Positions 28,703 through 37,981 of a DNA stretch of 57,062 bases are shown one piece after another. Both the position numbers and the translations under genes were made by a program. Below the pieces are notes generated by a model. That model was not told the origin of the DNA. It saw nothing but the letters and a program-made list of their open reading frames with translations, and made no database searches. The first letter of the stretch is position 1. Every line of letters starts with the position of its first letter. Location: positions 1 through 57,062 of IMG/VR virus record IMGVR_UViG_3300031623_000006. The stretch is one strand, 5' to 3'. The stretch comes from a virus.

Positions 28703-29469
28703 ACGACGGTGACCTCAGACGCGAACTTAAAGAGCAGTTGGCAAACGCTGCAAGCCGACGCGATGAAGATGCGCAGCAAGAACGGGTTACTCAGGAACGC
28801 CAAGAACAGAACGACGATGCTTCTGCCGACGTGGCGGAAGTGGACGATGACGCTGAACCCGTAGAAGCTGAAGAGCAATCCGAACCGCTGGAGATAACAC
28901 AGGAGACCCCCGAGACTGTTGCGGACGTATCCGAAGTTGATGATGACGCAGCACCCGTCGAACAGCCAAAACCGATGGATGTGCCACAGGAGTCACCCGA
29001 GACTGTTGCGGATGTGTCTGAGGTTGATACCGACACCGAACGACCGTCGATACCGGACGCCATCGAGATACCATCAATAGAGTCAGAAGCCGACGTCGCT
29101 GAGGTAGACGAGGAACCAAAGCCTGAATCGCCGGTTCCACTGGAGATGCCACAGACTGCAGCACAGCAGCCATTCTCGCAATCCGCTGCACCCAGCGAGT
29201 CTGTGCAAGATGTTGCGGAAGTGGATGAGGATGCACCCCCACAACTAGAACGCCCACAACCGTCGGATGCCATTCAATCGGAAACGCAACAGGCTGAACT
29301 CACCCTGAATATCAACGTGACTGTCGGGATGGCTGAAGATGCAGGGCAGCAGATTGCCGACAAGGTGACTCCAGTTATCCAAACCATGCTTGCCGACTTC
29401 CAAGCGCAGGCCGAGGATTCCGTTGCAGACGCAATCGGACTGGCTGACCGTGGGGGGACAACCTCTTGA
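28699..29469 (+). CDS. acidic repeat protein at the tail chaperone position
   Basis: The 256-residue protein is extremely acidic and built on a repeated ADVAEVDDDAEP/ETVADVSEVDDDA motif (about five copies, spaced by proline-rich stretches), with a short folded C-terminal part (ELTLNINVTVGMAEDAGQQ). It is likely disordered. It overlaps both neighbours by four bases. Tail assembly chaperones are often small and acidic, but no frameshift site is visible. Function uncertain. Confidence 0.6.
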   Translation: MNDGDLRRELKEQLANAASRRDEDAQQERVTQERQEQNDDASADVAEVDDDAEPVEAEEQSEPLEITQETPETVADVSEVDDDAAPVEQPKPMDVPQESPETVADVSEVDTDTERPSIPDAIEIPSIESEADVAEVDEEPKPESPVPLEMPQTAAQQPFSQSAAPSESVQDVAEVDEDAPPQLERPQPSDAIQSETQQAELTLNINVTVGMAEDAGQQIADKVTPVIQTMLADFQAQAEDSVADAIGLADRGGTTS

Positions 29470-30206
29470 TAGGAACCTACGGAAACTACTCGCACGCCAA
29501 CAATGAAATTTGGCTGCACAACATCAGCTACGACCAGAAGTACAGCGCCGTTGGGCGTCCGACATTCAAAACAGCCCGATTCACCATCAGGGGCGTTAAG
29601 AAAGCTGCTTCTGTCGCCGCGTTGACGACTGCACTGCAATCACTCCAGAACGCATACGACTTCGACGGGTACAATTTCCAGCTAACAGACAACGACGGCA
29701 ACAGCACGGTCCACAGGATTCAGAGCAATCTGATGGTTGATGGCATACAGGTCAAGAACTTTTCCTACCTGACAGGCACGGTTTCAGTTGGTGGCTCATA
29801 CGGCTCTGGTTCAGAGTACGTCCAGACACGCACGTTCCAGATTGTTCTTGAAGGCAAGATTCTCAACGGCAACTCAGAGTATTCTCAGTTCAGGGAATCA
29901 GTACGGCTGATGGGTAACGGAGGCCCGAGGTTCAAGATGGCCGGTTCGCTTACGGGAGCGGTTCAAGTTCAAGTCCTGCAGCAGTTCACACCCTACAAGG
30001 TGATTCAATCAGGTTTTGCTGTAGGGTTCCTCGATTACCCATCCGTTCCGTCTCCGATATGGCCGGGTGCGCTGCACGGCGACACGATAGTCGAAGAGAT
30101 AGTTACCCCACAGTTTGGGACGACGTTCAATACAAACTACCCAGTGCGGTGGCGGTATGAGTTCGAGTCGGCAGTCGCCCTGTCAGGCTCCCCATTAGGA
30201 ATTTGA
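29466..30206 (+). CDS. tail-associated protein (TTG start)
   Basis: TTG at 29466 overlaps the preceding stop. The 246-residue protein is beta-rich with aromatic residues (GTYGNYSHANNEIWLHNISYDQKYSAVG) and ends in RWRYEFESAVAL. Position after the tail tube suggests a distal tail or baseplate component. No family firmly recognised. Confidence 0.55.
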   Translation: MIGTYGNYSHANNEIWLHNISYDQKYSAVGRPTFKTARFTIRGVKKAASVAALTTALQSLQNAYDFDGYNFQLTDNDGNSTVHRIQSNLMVDGIQVKNFSYLTGTVSVGGSYGSGSEYVQTRTFQIVLEGKILNGNSEYSQFRESVRLMGNGGPRFKMAGSLTGAVQVQVLQQFTPYKVIQSGFAVGFLDYPSVPSPIWPGALHGDTIVEEIVTPQFGTTFNTNYPVRWRYEFESAVALSGSPLGI

Positions 30207-30209
30207 ATC

Positions 30210-30392
30210 ATGGCAGAGAAACCAAAAAGCAAGTTATTCAAAGATATTGAAGGCATGCCATTTGGAAGACTGACAGTCGTGTCCTGTGCCGGGAGTGACC
30301 ACAAAAGGAGATCCATGTGGAACTGCAAGTGCGAGTGTGGGAATGAAGAGAACCACACTCCAGCAGAGAGTCTATTGTTGCGGATGGTCTGA
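30210..30392 (+). pseudogene. truncated HNH/AP2-type homing endonuclease N-terminus
   Basis: The 60-residue frame contains FGRLTVVSCAGSDHKRRSMWNCKCECGNE, the N-terminal zinc-binding segment (CxC-x-C) of many phage HNH/AP2 homing endonucleases. No HNH core follows before the stop at 30390-30392 or in the 56-bp spacer after it. It is most likely the remnant of a decayed homing gene between two tail genes. Confidence 0.65.
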
Positions 30393-30448
30393 CGAGAGGG
30401 CTGTCCTTACTCCAGTGCGTACAACACAGAAGAAAGTAGAGGTGTCCA

Positions 30449-31792
30449 ATGGCTGAGCCGTGCTGGGTGGGCGGATCATCTTGGATTCCGCAGAAATCCA
30501 CAATAACGATTGCATTGACGTGGGCGACAGCAGACACCGCTACGATTACGATCAACGGCAACGACCTCGTTGTAACAGTAGGGACAGACGCCACGACTGC
30601 GAATGTTGCCACACTCATCAAGGAGGCAATTAACGGCGATACGCAGACAGGCACTGGAGACCACACGATCTTGCCGACGTTCGCCAACAGCGGCGGGCAG
30701 GCGATCAATGAGTTCACAGAAGTCATTGCCACAGTGGCGGCATCCGTCGTCACGGTAACGACAACCGATGCAGTGAACGCCAACAAGCCGGGCAAGCCAT
30801 TCACGATGACTGAGGTCGTTGTAACTGCTGGTAACGGCACTGCCGTTGTGGCTGAATCTCAGGCACCCACGGGTCCGCACCACGCAGACAACTTGGACAA
30901 CTGGAGTACAGGAGCCATCCCAACCACTTCTGACAATGTGGTATTTGACGGCAGAGCGTTGTACGACTGCCTGTATGGACTGGACTTCTCGTCCGTGGTT
31001 ACGACTTCAGTTAAGGTCACCAACGGGTTCATTAAGAACCTCGGCTTGCCTGCGATCAACTCTGACTCACAGACCAAAAAGTATGAGGAGTACCGGGGGA
31101 CGTACTTTCAGATAAGAACCTCGACGGTGGACGTTGTCGGAGCAGGCAGCGGTTCACAGCGAGTTAAGATTGACGCCGGTTCTGCAACAGCGACTACCGT
31201 CAACGTATCGTCGAACGGCAGGAAATCCGGTGGTGGACAAGAGGCTGCGATTCCAGCGTTTCTGTTCAAGGGAACCAATGCAGCCAATATCCTGCGAGTC
31301 ACGAAGGGTGACGTTGGGGTTGCGTTCTTCGACGGAGAGGCTGCACATCTTGCAACTCTGCACGTTGGACCCGGACAGGATGCCGTTGTTCAATGCGGAG
31401 ACGGCGTGGATATTGCCAACGCTGCAATCACGCAGTCTGGTGGACTGCTGACAATCGACGCTGCCACCGGGACTGGAACCATCATCCAGACAGGCGGGAA
31501 CATCACGATTAAGTCAGGCGCACACGCTGCGATTACGGCACAGGACTCGTTCGTTGTGTATGAGTCATCCGGCACAGTCACCACCCTCACGGCAAGGGCT
31601 GGTGGGAACGTGACATTCAGCACAGACGTCGCAAGGACTGTCACCAACACGGTTCTGTACGCAGACTGCACCATGTCAGACTTAGGAAAGACTGTCACCC
31701 CAACGAACGGGTGGGATCTCAGTGGGTGCGGATTAGAAGACGTTACACTGGCAGTCGGCAAACACCTGACAATAACCCCAACGGCAATATGA
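30449..31792 (+). CDS. tail/virion protein with beta-helix-like repeats
   Basis: The 447-residue protein is Thr/Val/Gly-rich. Its first part (about 10-130) is immunoglobulin-like (ITIALTWATADTATITINGNDLVVTVG). The rest has repeated short strands of the type GGLLTIDAATGTGTIIQTGGNITIKSG, a parallel beta-helix pattern. The start at 30449 is preceded by AGAGGTGTCC. It is likely a tail fibre or baseplate surface protein. Confidence 0.6.
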   Translation: MAEPCWVGGSSWIPQKSTITIALTWATADTATITINGNDLVVTVGTDATTANVATLIKEAINGDTQTGTGDHTILPTFANSGGQAINEFTEVIATVAASVVTVTTTDAVNANKPGKPFTMTEVVVTAGNGTAVVAESQAPTGPHHADNLDNWSTGAIPTTSDNVVFDGRALYDCLYGLDFSSVVTTSVKVTNGFIKNLGLPAINSDSQTKKYEEYRGTYFQIRTSTVDVVGAGSGSQRVKIDAGSATATTVNVSSNGRKSGGGQEAAIPAFLFKGTNAANILRVTKGDVGVAFFDGEAAHLATLHVGPGQDAVVQCGDGVDIANAAITQSGGLLTIDAATGTGTIIQTGGNITIKSGAHAAITAQDSFVVYESSGTVTTLTARAGGNVTFSTDVARTVTNTVLYADCTMSDLGKTVTPTNGWDLSGCGLEDVTLAVGKHLTITPTAI

Positions 31793-31793
31793 C

Positions 31794-33452
31794 ATGGCAG
31801 ACCAGCTTGGACACGTTTCATTTCCAGGCGTCAACCAAGTCCGAAGCTGCACATACACTCGGGGATTGGGGACGCTGCCGGACGTATTCCACATGCGGAT
31901 TGTTCCGCAGACGGGTGCGATACTGAGTTCTGGAACCGTCGCCATGTCGTTCCACGGAACGGGCGTGTCGTTCCCAAACTGCGTTGTTGACCGTGCCAGC
32001 ATGAACCTGACGCAACGACTGCAGGTTGTGACAATCAAGATCTTCGACAGGCGGATACACTGGAAGTACAAAGTAGTCAACGGGTACTACAATGCCCGGT
32101 TCGCCGATGGGACAATCCAGAGCGGAACTGAGCAGACCCCACAGCAGCTTGCCGAGAAACTGCTGGATGCGATGGGTGAGTTCGGGTACGACGTTTCTGC
32201 ACTTCCGAATACGGACAACCCGACGGTTGATTGGGACTACGCCAACGCTGGCAATGAACTGAGTAAGCTCTGCGAACGCAGGGGCTGCGTCATTTCCCTT
32301 GACCTCGATAACAGGGTGAGGATATATCAGGCTGGAAGCGGCGCAAGCAACCCGACCGCTGACATTGTCTCCATCTCGTTCGGCGTCAACCCGCCTGAAC
32401 CACCCAGCCAGATACTGGTCATCGGAAATTACACCCTCGTGCAATCCAAACTGCTGCTGGAAGCGGTGGGACTGGACACTGACGGGACAATCAAGCTGAT
32501 TGATGACCTGTCGTACAAACCCGCTGCGGGGTGGGATGACGAGACTCCCAAAATGACTAACACGAGGGCACAAGCCCGAGCGCTGTTGCTTCAGGGGGAA
32601 GAAGAGGTTTTGTACGAACTCGCCAAGAAGTCTGTCTGGAAGTGGTATCGAATCAAGTCACAGTCGGACGGGTCATTGGATATCCCTGGGTACAACGGTG
32701 ACTCGACTGGACTCTGGCAGATACTACCAGTCAGGAACCGCAAGGTTGATACGACACCCGATATCGATGGTATCGAGAGGCCACAGACGGCAACTGTCCA
32801 GGGCGTTCATTTTACACATGATATCCAAGGAAACACCGCTGCAAAGGAAGTTGTTGTTACGCCATTCTCAATCGACAAGGAGCTTGGAATAGTCAAGTTC
32901 AGTGAGCCTGTGTATCGGAAGTCAACGATAGCGGACTTCATTGGTGAGGGAAAATTATTCCCAGCCACCCTGTACCTCGAAACGTCCTACTACGTCCAAC
33001 ACTCTGACACACGCCGGTTCGAGAGATACGAGAGAGGACTGACACTTGGGCCAGGAAACGGCACGCAGATCATTCGACGGAACGACATCTATCAGATCGT
33101 CATTGGTGAATACAAGACAGACGACCCAACCGTGCTAGAGAATGTCACCACCAACACTCAGGCAGCGGACGCCGAAGCAGAGGCGAACCTGACAGCAGCG
33201 GCAGCGAATTACCCGACTGCCAAAACAATCAACGTCAACTACAATGGCATCATCAGAATCTCAACCAGCGGCGTTACGAGACAGGTGACGTGGGTGATGG
33301 ACATGCAGCGTGGATTCAATACACTGGCGTTTATGAACAACGAAGCACAGGTGGGTGTCCTGTCGGGGTTTGAGCGACGACGCATTGAACACCTCAGAGA
33401 CGAGCAGCACCGGTCTGACAGGATCGGCGACGTTCGTTGGGAGAATCACTAA
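31794..33452 (+). CDS. tail hub/baseplate-like protein
   Basis: The 552-residue protein contains VVTIKIFDRRIHWKYKVVNGYYN, QTPQQLAEKLLDAMGE and NELSKLCERRGCVISLDLDNRVRIYQ. This is a layout seen in phage tail hub or tail-tip proteins, where a beta barrel is followed by a LysM-like or hub domain. Its place after the tail genes fits. No enzymatic motif. The stop overlaps the next ATG (TAATG). Confidence 0.55.
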   Translation: MADQLGHVSFPGVNQVRSCTYTRGLGTLPDVFHMRIVPQTGAILSSGTVAMSFHGTGVSFPNCVVDRASMNLTQRLQVVTIKIFDRRIHWKYKVVNGYYNARFADGTIQSGTEQTPQQLAEKLLDAMGEFGYDVSALPNTDNPTVDWDYANAGNELSKLCERRGCVISLDLDNRVRIYQAGSGASNPTADIVSISFGVNPPEPPSQILVIGNYTLVQSKLLLEAVGLDTDGTIKLIDDLSYKPAAGWDDETPKMTNTRAQARALLLQGEEEVLYELAKKSVWKWYRIKSQSDGSLDIPGYNGDSTGLWQILPVRNRKVDTTPDIDGIERPQTATVQGVHFTHDIQGNTAAKEVVVTPFSIDKELGIVKFSEPVYRKSTIADFIGEGKLFPATLYLETSYYVQHSDTRRFERYERGLTLGPGNGTQIIRRNDIYQIVIGEYKTDDPTVLENVTTNTQAADAEAEANLTAAAANYPTAKTINVNYNGIIRISTSGVTRQVTWVMDMQRGFNTLAFMNNEAQVGVLSGFERRRIEHLRDEQHRSDRIGDVRWENH

Positions 33453-34465
33453 TGCCTGCGTCTAAGCCAATTGCAATCAAGTTCAAGAACGACAGCACTA
33501 CCCAGAATGAAATCAAGACCATCACCATAACGGGCACGCCGACTGGTGGAACTTTTACACTCACAATTTACGGAAAAATCACTGGGACAATTGCGTATAA
33601 CGCATCATCTTCTACCGTTGTGACAGCCCTGGTCAACATGGACTCTGGTAACCTGTTTGCTTCAGCCGACCTATCTGGTGGCGGTGGATCACTTCCGGGT
33701 ACTGCAGTTACGGTGGAATTTCAGGGCAGCTACGCTTTGACAGACATCCCCGCAATGACAGCCGACGCAACCGGATTGACTGGTGGTTCGTCACCGGCTG
33801 TGTCGATTACTGAGACCACATCAGGAAGTGACGGAATTGTTCCTGCCTACGGAGTCATCAAGATCACTGGTAGCGCGGCTGTTGGATCAAGCACGGCCCT
33901 GACTGCAGATGTGTCTAGCGCAGACGGATCAGAGGGAAAGCACTACATCAACGGGCCATTCGCAGTCCCCATTGGCAAGTACGGAGACTGTTATCACCCA
34001 TCGTCTCCGACGTGGGCGCTGTACGACACAGCCCAGACTCCCGCCTTTGATGAAAGCTGGGGTCCGGTCAGTGGGTCATTTGAATTAAAGAATACGACTA
34101 ACGGCTTCACTATTGTAGGGTCTGCGACGAATGGCAGAGTTCTGGTGAGAGAGGAATCGGGAGGAGGCGGAGTTTCTATAATAAGGTTCCAGATCCTCAC
34201 TGTGGATTGCTCGATATGCACAGCAACAGCAACAGTCATGGCCAGACCACCTGGAGTTGTGTCAGTTCAAGGGGAGGCTGCCGGTGTCGTCAGCGTGTTT
34301 GATTTCGCAGGATGCTTTTTGAATGCTCCCTCTCTGGACCTCGTCGGAAAGCAGGGGTTTGCTGCGTATCTCGACGGAGGCGTAGGGGACTGCGGAGTCG
34401 ATCCTGATGTTGTCAATCGGTGGGAAATACACAGCATCTGCTGTGCCGAGGAAGATTGTCCATGA
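33452..34465 (+). CDS. virion surface-type protein, 337 residues
   Basis: The first ~140 residues repeat the Thr/Gly-rich beta pattern ITGTPTGGTFTLTIYG...GGSSPAVSITETT, common in phage decoration and fibre proteins. The last ~90 residues become cysteine-rich (CSICTAT, CCAEEDC), like the following gene. The start at 33452 overlaps the upstream stop and is preferred over a TTG at 33437. The end overlaps the next gene by ATGA. Confidence 0.55.
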   Translation: MPASKPIAIKFKNDSTTQNEIKTITITGTPTGGTFTLTIYGKITGTIAYNASSSTVVTALVNMDSGNLFASADLSGGGGSLPGTAVTVEFQGSYALTDIPAMTADATGLTGGSSPAVSITETTSGSDGIVPAYGVIKITGSAAVGSSTALTADVSSADGSEGKHYINGPFAVPIGKYGDCYHPSSPTWALYDTAQTPAFDESWGPVSGSFELKNTTNGFTIVGSATNGRVLVREESGGGGVSIIRFQILTVDCSICTATATVMARPPGVVSVQGEAAGVVSVFDFAGCFLNAPSLDLVGKQGFAAYLDGGVGDCGVDPDVVNRWEIHSICCAEEDCP

Positions 34466-36102
34466 CCAACTGTAGCCAACCCCAGAAGGCTTGCTGTTGC
34501 GAACCATGCCACGTAAACGAAGGATGCCCGGCGTCCACGCCACCGCCGTACTGCTGCAGGTGCATGCCCCAAAGGCTGTGTGCAAGGCTGTACGTTGAGG
34601 AAGGCGGATGTATCTGTGCGCCCGTCACGGGCGCAGGGACGGCGCTGGGGACCAGCTCCGCGTACCTTTCTGATGGATTCCAGTTGGCTTGGGACTGCGC
34701 AGCGAGGAAATATACCGGTGAAGGGTTCCTCTGTGGAACAACAACAGTAGACATATCTATCAGTTTCGATACGACTGATGGCGAATGTTCGGCGATGCTG
34801 ACGTCAACCTGCCTGAATTACGACACAGGCACAGGCGCAATCGATACCAGACTGACATTGCCGATGGGCGGGACTGGAACATACGACAATGATGTCAAGA
34901 AGCAGAGTTGCTTGGACTTCACGTTCCTGTTCGAGATCGATCTGAGTACGTGTGACGCATCCTGTGAGACCGCACTCATACTGATTGAGCCAGAGGACAC
35001 GGAGTGCATCGGTACGCCGATGGAGTCGGAAGCCAAGACGGGCACTGGAACACTGGAGAACTGCTACTACACCAAAGCGTGTATGACGTTCACTCAACAT
35101 TCAACCGGAACTGGTACAGGGAACACCGAGAGTGAGGTTTGCATAACGACGCACACCGGGACTGGGGACGACACATGGGTCGCCACATTCCTGGGAGGCA
35201 GTGTTACGGCAACCGTATCACAGGACGCCACTAACCTCGACGAACTAACGCTGTCCATCACATCTGGCACTCCCAACACCCCAACCCAAACTATTACAGA
35301 CTGCCTCAATGGCTTCGACATTACTTGGACGATAGACAACGGAGACACGCTAAGGTTGCAGGGTAATCAACGAGTAGGGTGCACTGACTGCAAGTGCCTG
35401 TGCCGATGCCTGTGTGTTACCAGGGTGAACACCGCTGACGGATCGGCCACAAGAACAACTACGTGCTGGGACACATCTCCCGGCACTGGTCCCGAGGGGT
35501 GGGTGGGAACAGGGATTGGCGTCAACGTCGCATGTAACTACTGCACAGAGACAACGATTGTCACGCTGGACCTCGGGACGGGAACCCTGTCTGCCACGCC
35601 GGGAACCTGCCCTGACATAGACATATCCACCTCAGCACTGGTGAGTGGAGTCAACGAGGACATTTACATCGAGTGCCAAAAATGTACTCCATGTGTTCTC
35701 CCAGACACAATTTCAGGATTCTGCTTCTGTGCAGACACCCCATACTCCCTGACGGCCACGATAGAGAACGTGACCGACTGTGCCTGTGCGGACACAGCCA
35801 CGGCTACGATGTACTATAACTTCAACGAAGATTCACCTGCATGGTTCGGGGTGTTTCCATCCCTGTGCAGCGGAGCCGACCTCGATGTCACACTTGAGTG
35901 CGATGTGGGAGATTGCGATGGAAACTCTGGTTGCGACAGGTTCCGGTTGACCACCTGCACGAACTCAGTGTGTGCCGACGCAGCGGTAGGGACAGCAGAC
36001 TGTTGCGATCCGTTTGAGCAATTGTTCACAGGAGTTGGAGCAGGCTGCTCATCGTGCGATGACCCGGCAACCGCAGACTTTGATGTAAGAGTCACAGCAT
36101 GA
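34462..36102 (+). CDS. very cysteine-rich virion-cluster protein
   Basis: The 546-residue protein has 51 cysteines by my count (about 9%). They come in clusters such as CCCEPC near the N-terminus, CTDCKCLCRCLC near the middle and ADCCDPF near the end. They are interspersed with Thr/Gly/Asp-rich beta segments carrying TGTGTG words. No signal peptide is visible. Such a protein could be a disulphide-bonded exterior virion component or a metal-binding one. It lies in an operon with overlapping stops (ATGA at both ends). No family recognised. Confidence 0.6.
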   Translation: MTNCSQPQKACCCEPCHVNEGCPASTPPPYCCRCMPQRLCARLYVEEGGCICAPVTGAGTALGTSSAYLSDGFQLAWDCAARKYTGEGFLCGTTTVDISISFDTTDGECSAMLTSTCLNYDTGTGAIDTRLTLPMGGTGTYDNDVKKQSCLDFTFLFEIDLSTCDASCETALILIEPEDTECIGTPMESEAKTGTGTLENCYYTKACMTFTQHSTGTGTGNTESEVCITTHTGTGDDTWVATFLGGSVTATVSQDATNLDELTLSITSGTPNTPTQTITDCLNGFDITWTIDNGDTLRLQGNQRVGCTDCKCLCRCLCVTRVNTADGSATRTTTCWDTSPGTGPEGWVGTGIGVNVACNYCTETTIVTLDLGTGTLSATPGTCPDIDISTSALVSGVNEDIYIECQKCTPCVLPDTISGFCFCADTPYSLTATIENVTDCACADTATATMYYNFNEDSPAWFGVFPSLCSGADLDVTLECDVGDCDGNSGCDRFRLTTCTNSVCADAAVGTADCCDPFEQLFTGVGAGCSSCDDPATADFDVRVTA

Positions 36103-37316
36103 ATGACCTGTCGCACCTGCCCGCTGGACGACTACGAATTGCAGATGGGACCAGCGGACTTCCACTCCCCACAGTCAACAAGTACAGGGCAGCGTGGGGA
36201 CTGGAGCCGCTCGCTGCTCTTCCACCTGGGGTCAAGGTTCGAGCGTCCAACAAAGTGCAGGAGGCTGTAGCGAGGAAGGCGGCAGCCAAGGAACGGGTGG
36301 CTAAGTCTGGTCCCGGCACAGAACTCAAGGCGATATTCAAATCAAACGGAGTCCCGTCATGCCAGTCGTGCACAGCTTTGGCGAACCAGATGGATGAGTG
36401 GGGTGCTGACGAATGCGAGTCGAAGATAGACGAAATCGTTGAGGACATGCTCCCCCGAGCGAAGGAGTGGGTGAAGGATAACCGGAGATTCATCCACAAG
36501 TTGCTGCCGGACGCTATCGAGTCATCGGCCATCAAGTTCAAGCTGAAGGGTTACGTCAAGCAGGCAATAGCGAACGACCGGGCGAACGCATTGGTACGCC
36601 GACAAGAGACGACTTGGGAGTACGGCGTCACGACAGTTCCCGAGAGAATGGGAGACATGCTGCCTAGAACTCTTGAGAGTTTGAGTGCTGCTGGGTTCGA
36701 CAAGCCCAGACTGTTCGTTGACGGGGAAAGTGACGCAAAACTGTATGAACACTTCGGGTTGGATGTTACGACACGGTATCCCAAGATCAGGACGTTCGGA
36801 AACTGGCTGCTATCGCTCTGGGAACTCTATTTGAGAAACCCGAACGCTGATCGATATGCGATCTTCCAAGACGACCTTGTCACGTACAAGAACCTCAAGT
36901 CATACCTGAACCTGTGCGATGTGCCAGACAAGGGGTACTGGAATCTGTTCTCATTCATGGAGAACGAGAAGGTGATCGTTGGCAAGAGCGGTTGGGTCGA
37001 AGCCAAGAAGCTGACCGGAAGGGGTGCTGTGGCGCTCGTATTCAGCAAGGCTGCCGTTAAGGTGCTGCTGACAAACTCACACATGGTGAACAGGGTGGAA
37101 GACCCAGCCAGGGGGCACAAGCTGATAGACGGTGGGGTTGTCGAAGCATTCAACAACGAGGGGTGGAAAGAGCATGTGCATTCACCCAGTCTCGTACACC
37201 ACACTGGTGTCGTCAGCCAGACCAGCCGCAACAAGTACAAGCCTGCCGAGTCGTTCAGGGGTGAGGACTTTGACGCAATGGATTTAATCGAGGAGCAGAA
37301 GCATGCAGGGGACTGA
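36099..37316 (+). CDS. glycosyltransferase-like protein with N-terminal accessory domain
   Basis: The 405-residue protein has an N-terminal part (about 1-165) with a CQSC...C possible metal site (MDEWGADECESKIDEIV), then a GT-A-like domain. WEYGVTTVPERMGDMLPRTLESLSAAGF is the nucleotide-sugar strand and helix, and NADRYAIFQDDLVTYKNL contains a D-D pair that would hold the metal. GYWNLFSF and an acceptor-side SKAAVKVLL helix follow. It would glycosylate a virion or host molecule. It overlaps the methyltransferase gene by 14 bases. Confidence 0.65.
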   Translation: MNDLSHLPAGRLRIADGTSGLPLPTVNKYRAAWGLEPLAALPPGVKVRASNKVQEAVARKAAAKERVAKSGPGTELKAIFKSNGVPSCQSCTALANQMDEWGADECESKIDEIVEDMLPRAKEWVKDNRRFIHKLLPDAIESSAIKFKLKGYVKQAIANDRANALVRRQETTWEYGVTTVPERMGDMLPRTLESLSAAGFDKPRLFVDGESDAKLYEHFGLDVTTRYPKIRTFGNWLLSLWELYLRNPNADRYAIFQDDLVTYKNLKSYLNLCDVPDKGYWNLFSFMENEKVIVGKSGWVEAKKLTGRGAVALVFSKAAVKVLLTNSHMVNRVEDPARGHKLIDGGVVEAFNNEGWKEHVHSPSLVHHTGVVSQTSRNKYKPAESFRGEDFDAMDLIEEQKHAGD

Positions 37317-37869
37317 GGTCAGCATGTACGACAAGCTGAAGGATGAGTGGGTGCACGCTGGTGGATCGGAAGACTACGTCATAGGCGAACTCCTGTGGCG
37401 TGCAATATCGAGTCAGATTCTCAGGGGCATGCGGACGCTGGAGACTGGAACCGGACTGAGTACGATGCTGTTCTCAGAGGAGTGGGTACACCACACGGCA
37501 CTGGAAAACTCTCGCGAATGGCATGCTACACTTACAGAGACGGGGGTCCAGAACATTCCGTCAGTCGAAGTCCACCTCAGCGAGTTGCAGCAGGGCGAGT
37601 CAGGCCAGTGGTACAAGTGGAGGCCAAATAACGGGATCAAATACGACCTCATCCTGATAGACGGACCCACAGGAAACATTGGAAGAGATGGGATATTGGA
37701 CGTGCTGGACGTGCTGGCACACAAAGACACCATCATATTCCTCGACGATACCAACAGGGATGCCGAGAAGATGCTGGCCAAGAAGATCGCCAGTGCCAGG
37801 GGTCCCAGCGTCAGTTATTACAAAGCGTCACTGTCTGATGGCAGGGAATACGCCCAGATCGGTGAATAA
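37303..37869 (+). CDS. class I SAM-dependent methyltransferase (Methyltransf_24 type)
   Basis: The 188-residue product has the Rossmann signature ETGTGLSTMLFSEEW (motif I, about 45-59), a second acidic strand HTALENSREW and YDLILIDGPTGNIGRDGILDVLDVL (about 114-138). DTIIFLDDTNRDAEK completes it. These are the arrangements of methyltransferases acting on small molecules or sugars. It may modify the product of the adjacent glycosyltransferase. The start at 37303 has GAGGAG upstream; a later ATG at 37324 is possible. Confidence 0.75.
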   Translation: MQGTEVSMYDKLKDEWVHAGGSEDYVIGELLWRAISSQILRGMRTLETGTGLSTMLFSEEWVHHTALENSREWHATLTETGVQNIPSVEVHLSELQQGESGQWYKWRPNNGIKYDLILIDGPTGNIGRDGILDVLDVLAHKDTIIFLDDTNRDAEKMLAKKIASARGPSVSYYKASLSDGREYAQIGE

Positions 37870-37907
37870 GACCTAACCCGACCGGCTTCGCTACCGCCTG
37901 GATCGGG

Positions 37908-37943
37908 CCTCTGGGGAATAACCTTTCCCCGGAGGTTTTCTTT
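37908..37943 (+). terminator. intrinsic terminator after the tail/glycosylation genes
   Basis: CCTCTGGGGAA (37908-37918) pairs with TTCCCCGGAGG (37925-37935) with one T-G wobble and a 6-nt loop. TTTTCTTT follows. A second weaker stem (CCCGA/TCGGG) lies just upstream. It ends the tail operon ahead of the next gene. Confidence 0.75.
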
Positions 37944-37981
37944 GATTACAATGAATCCCAAATCACTCTGGAGGGATATCG

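Noticed and set aside
28699-29469. Programmed frameshift producing a G/GT-type tail chaperone
   Set aside because: No slippery heptamer or overlapping downstream frame is visible at the gene's end; the stop simply overlaps the next start.
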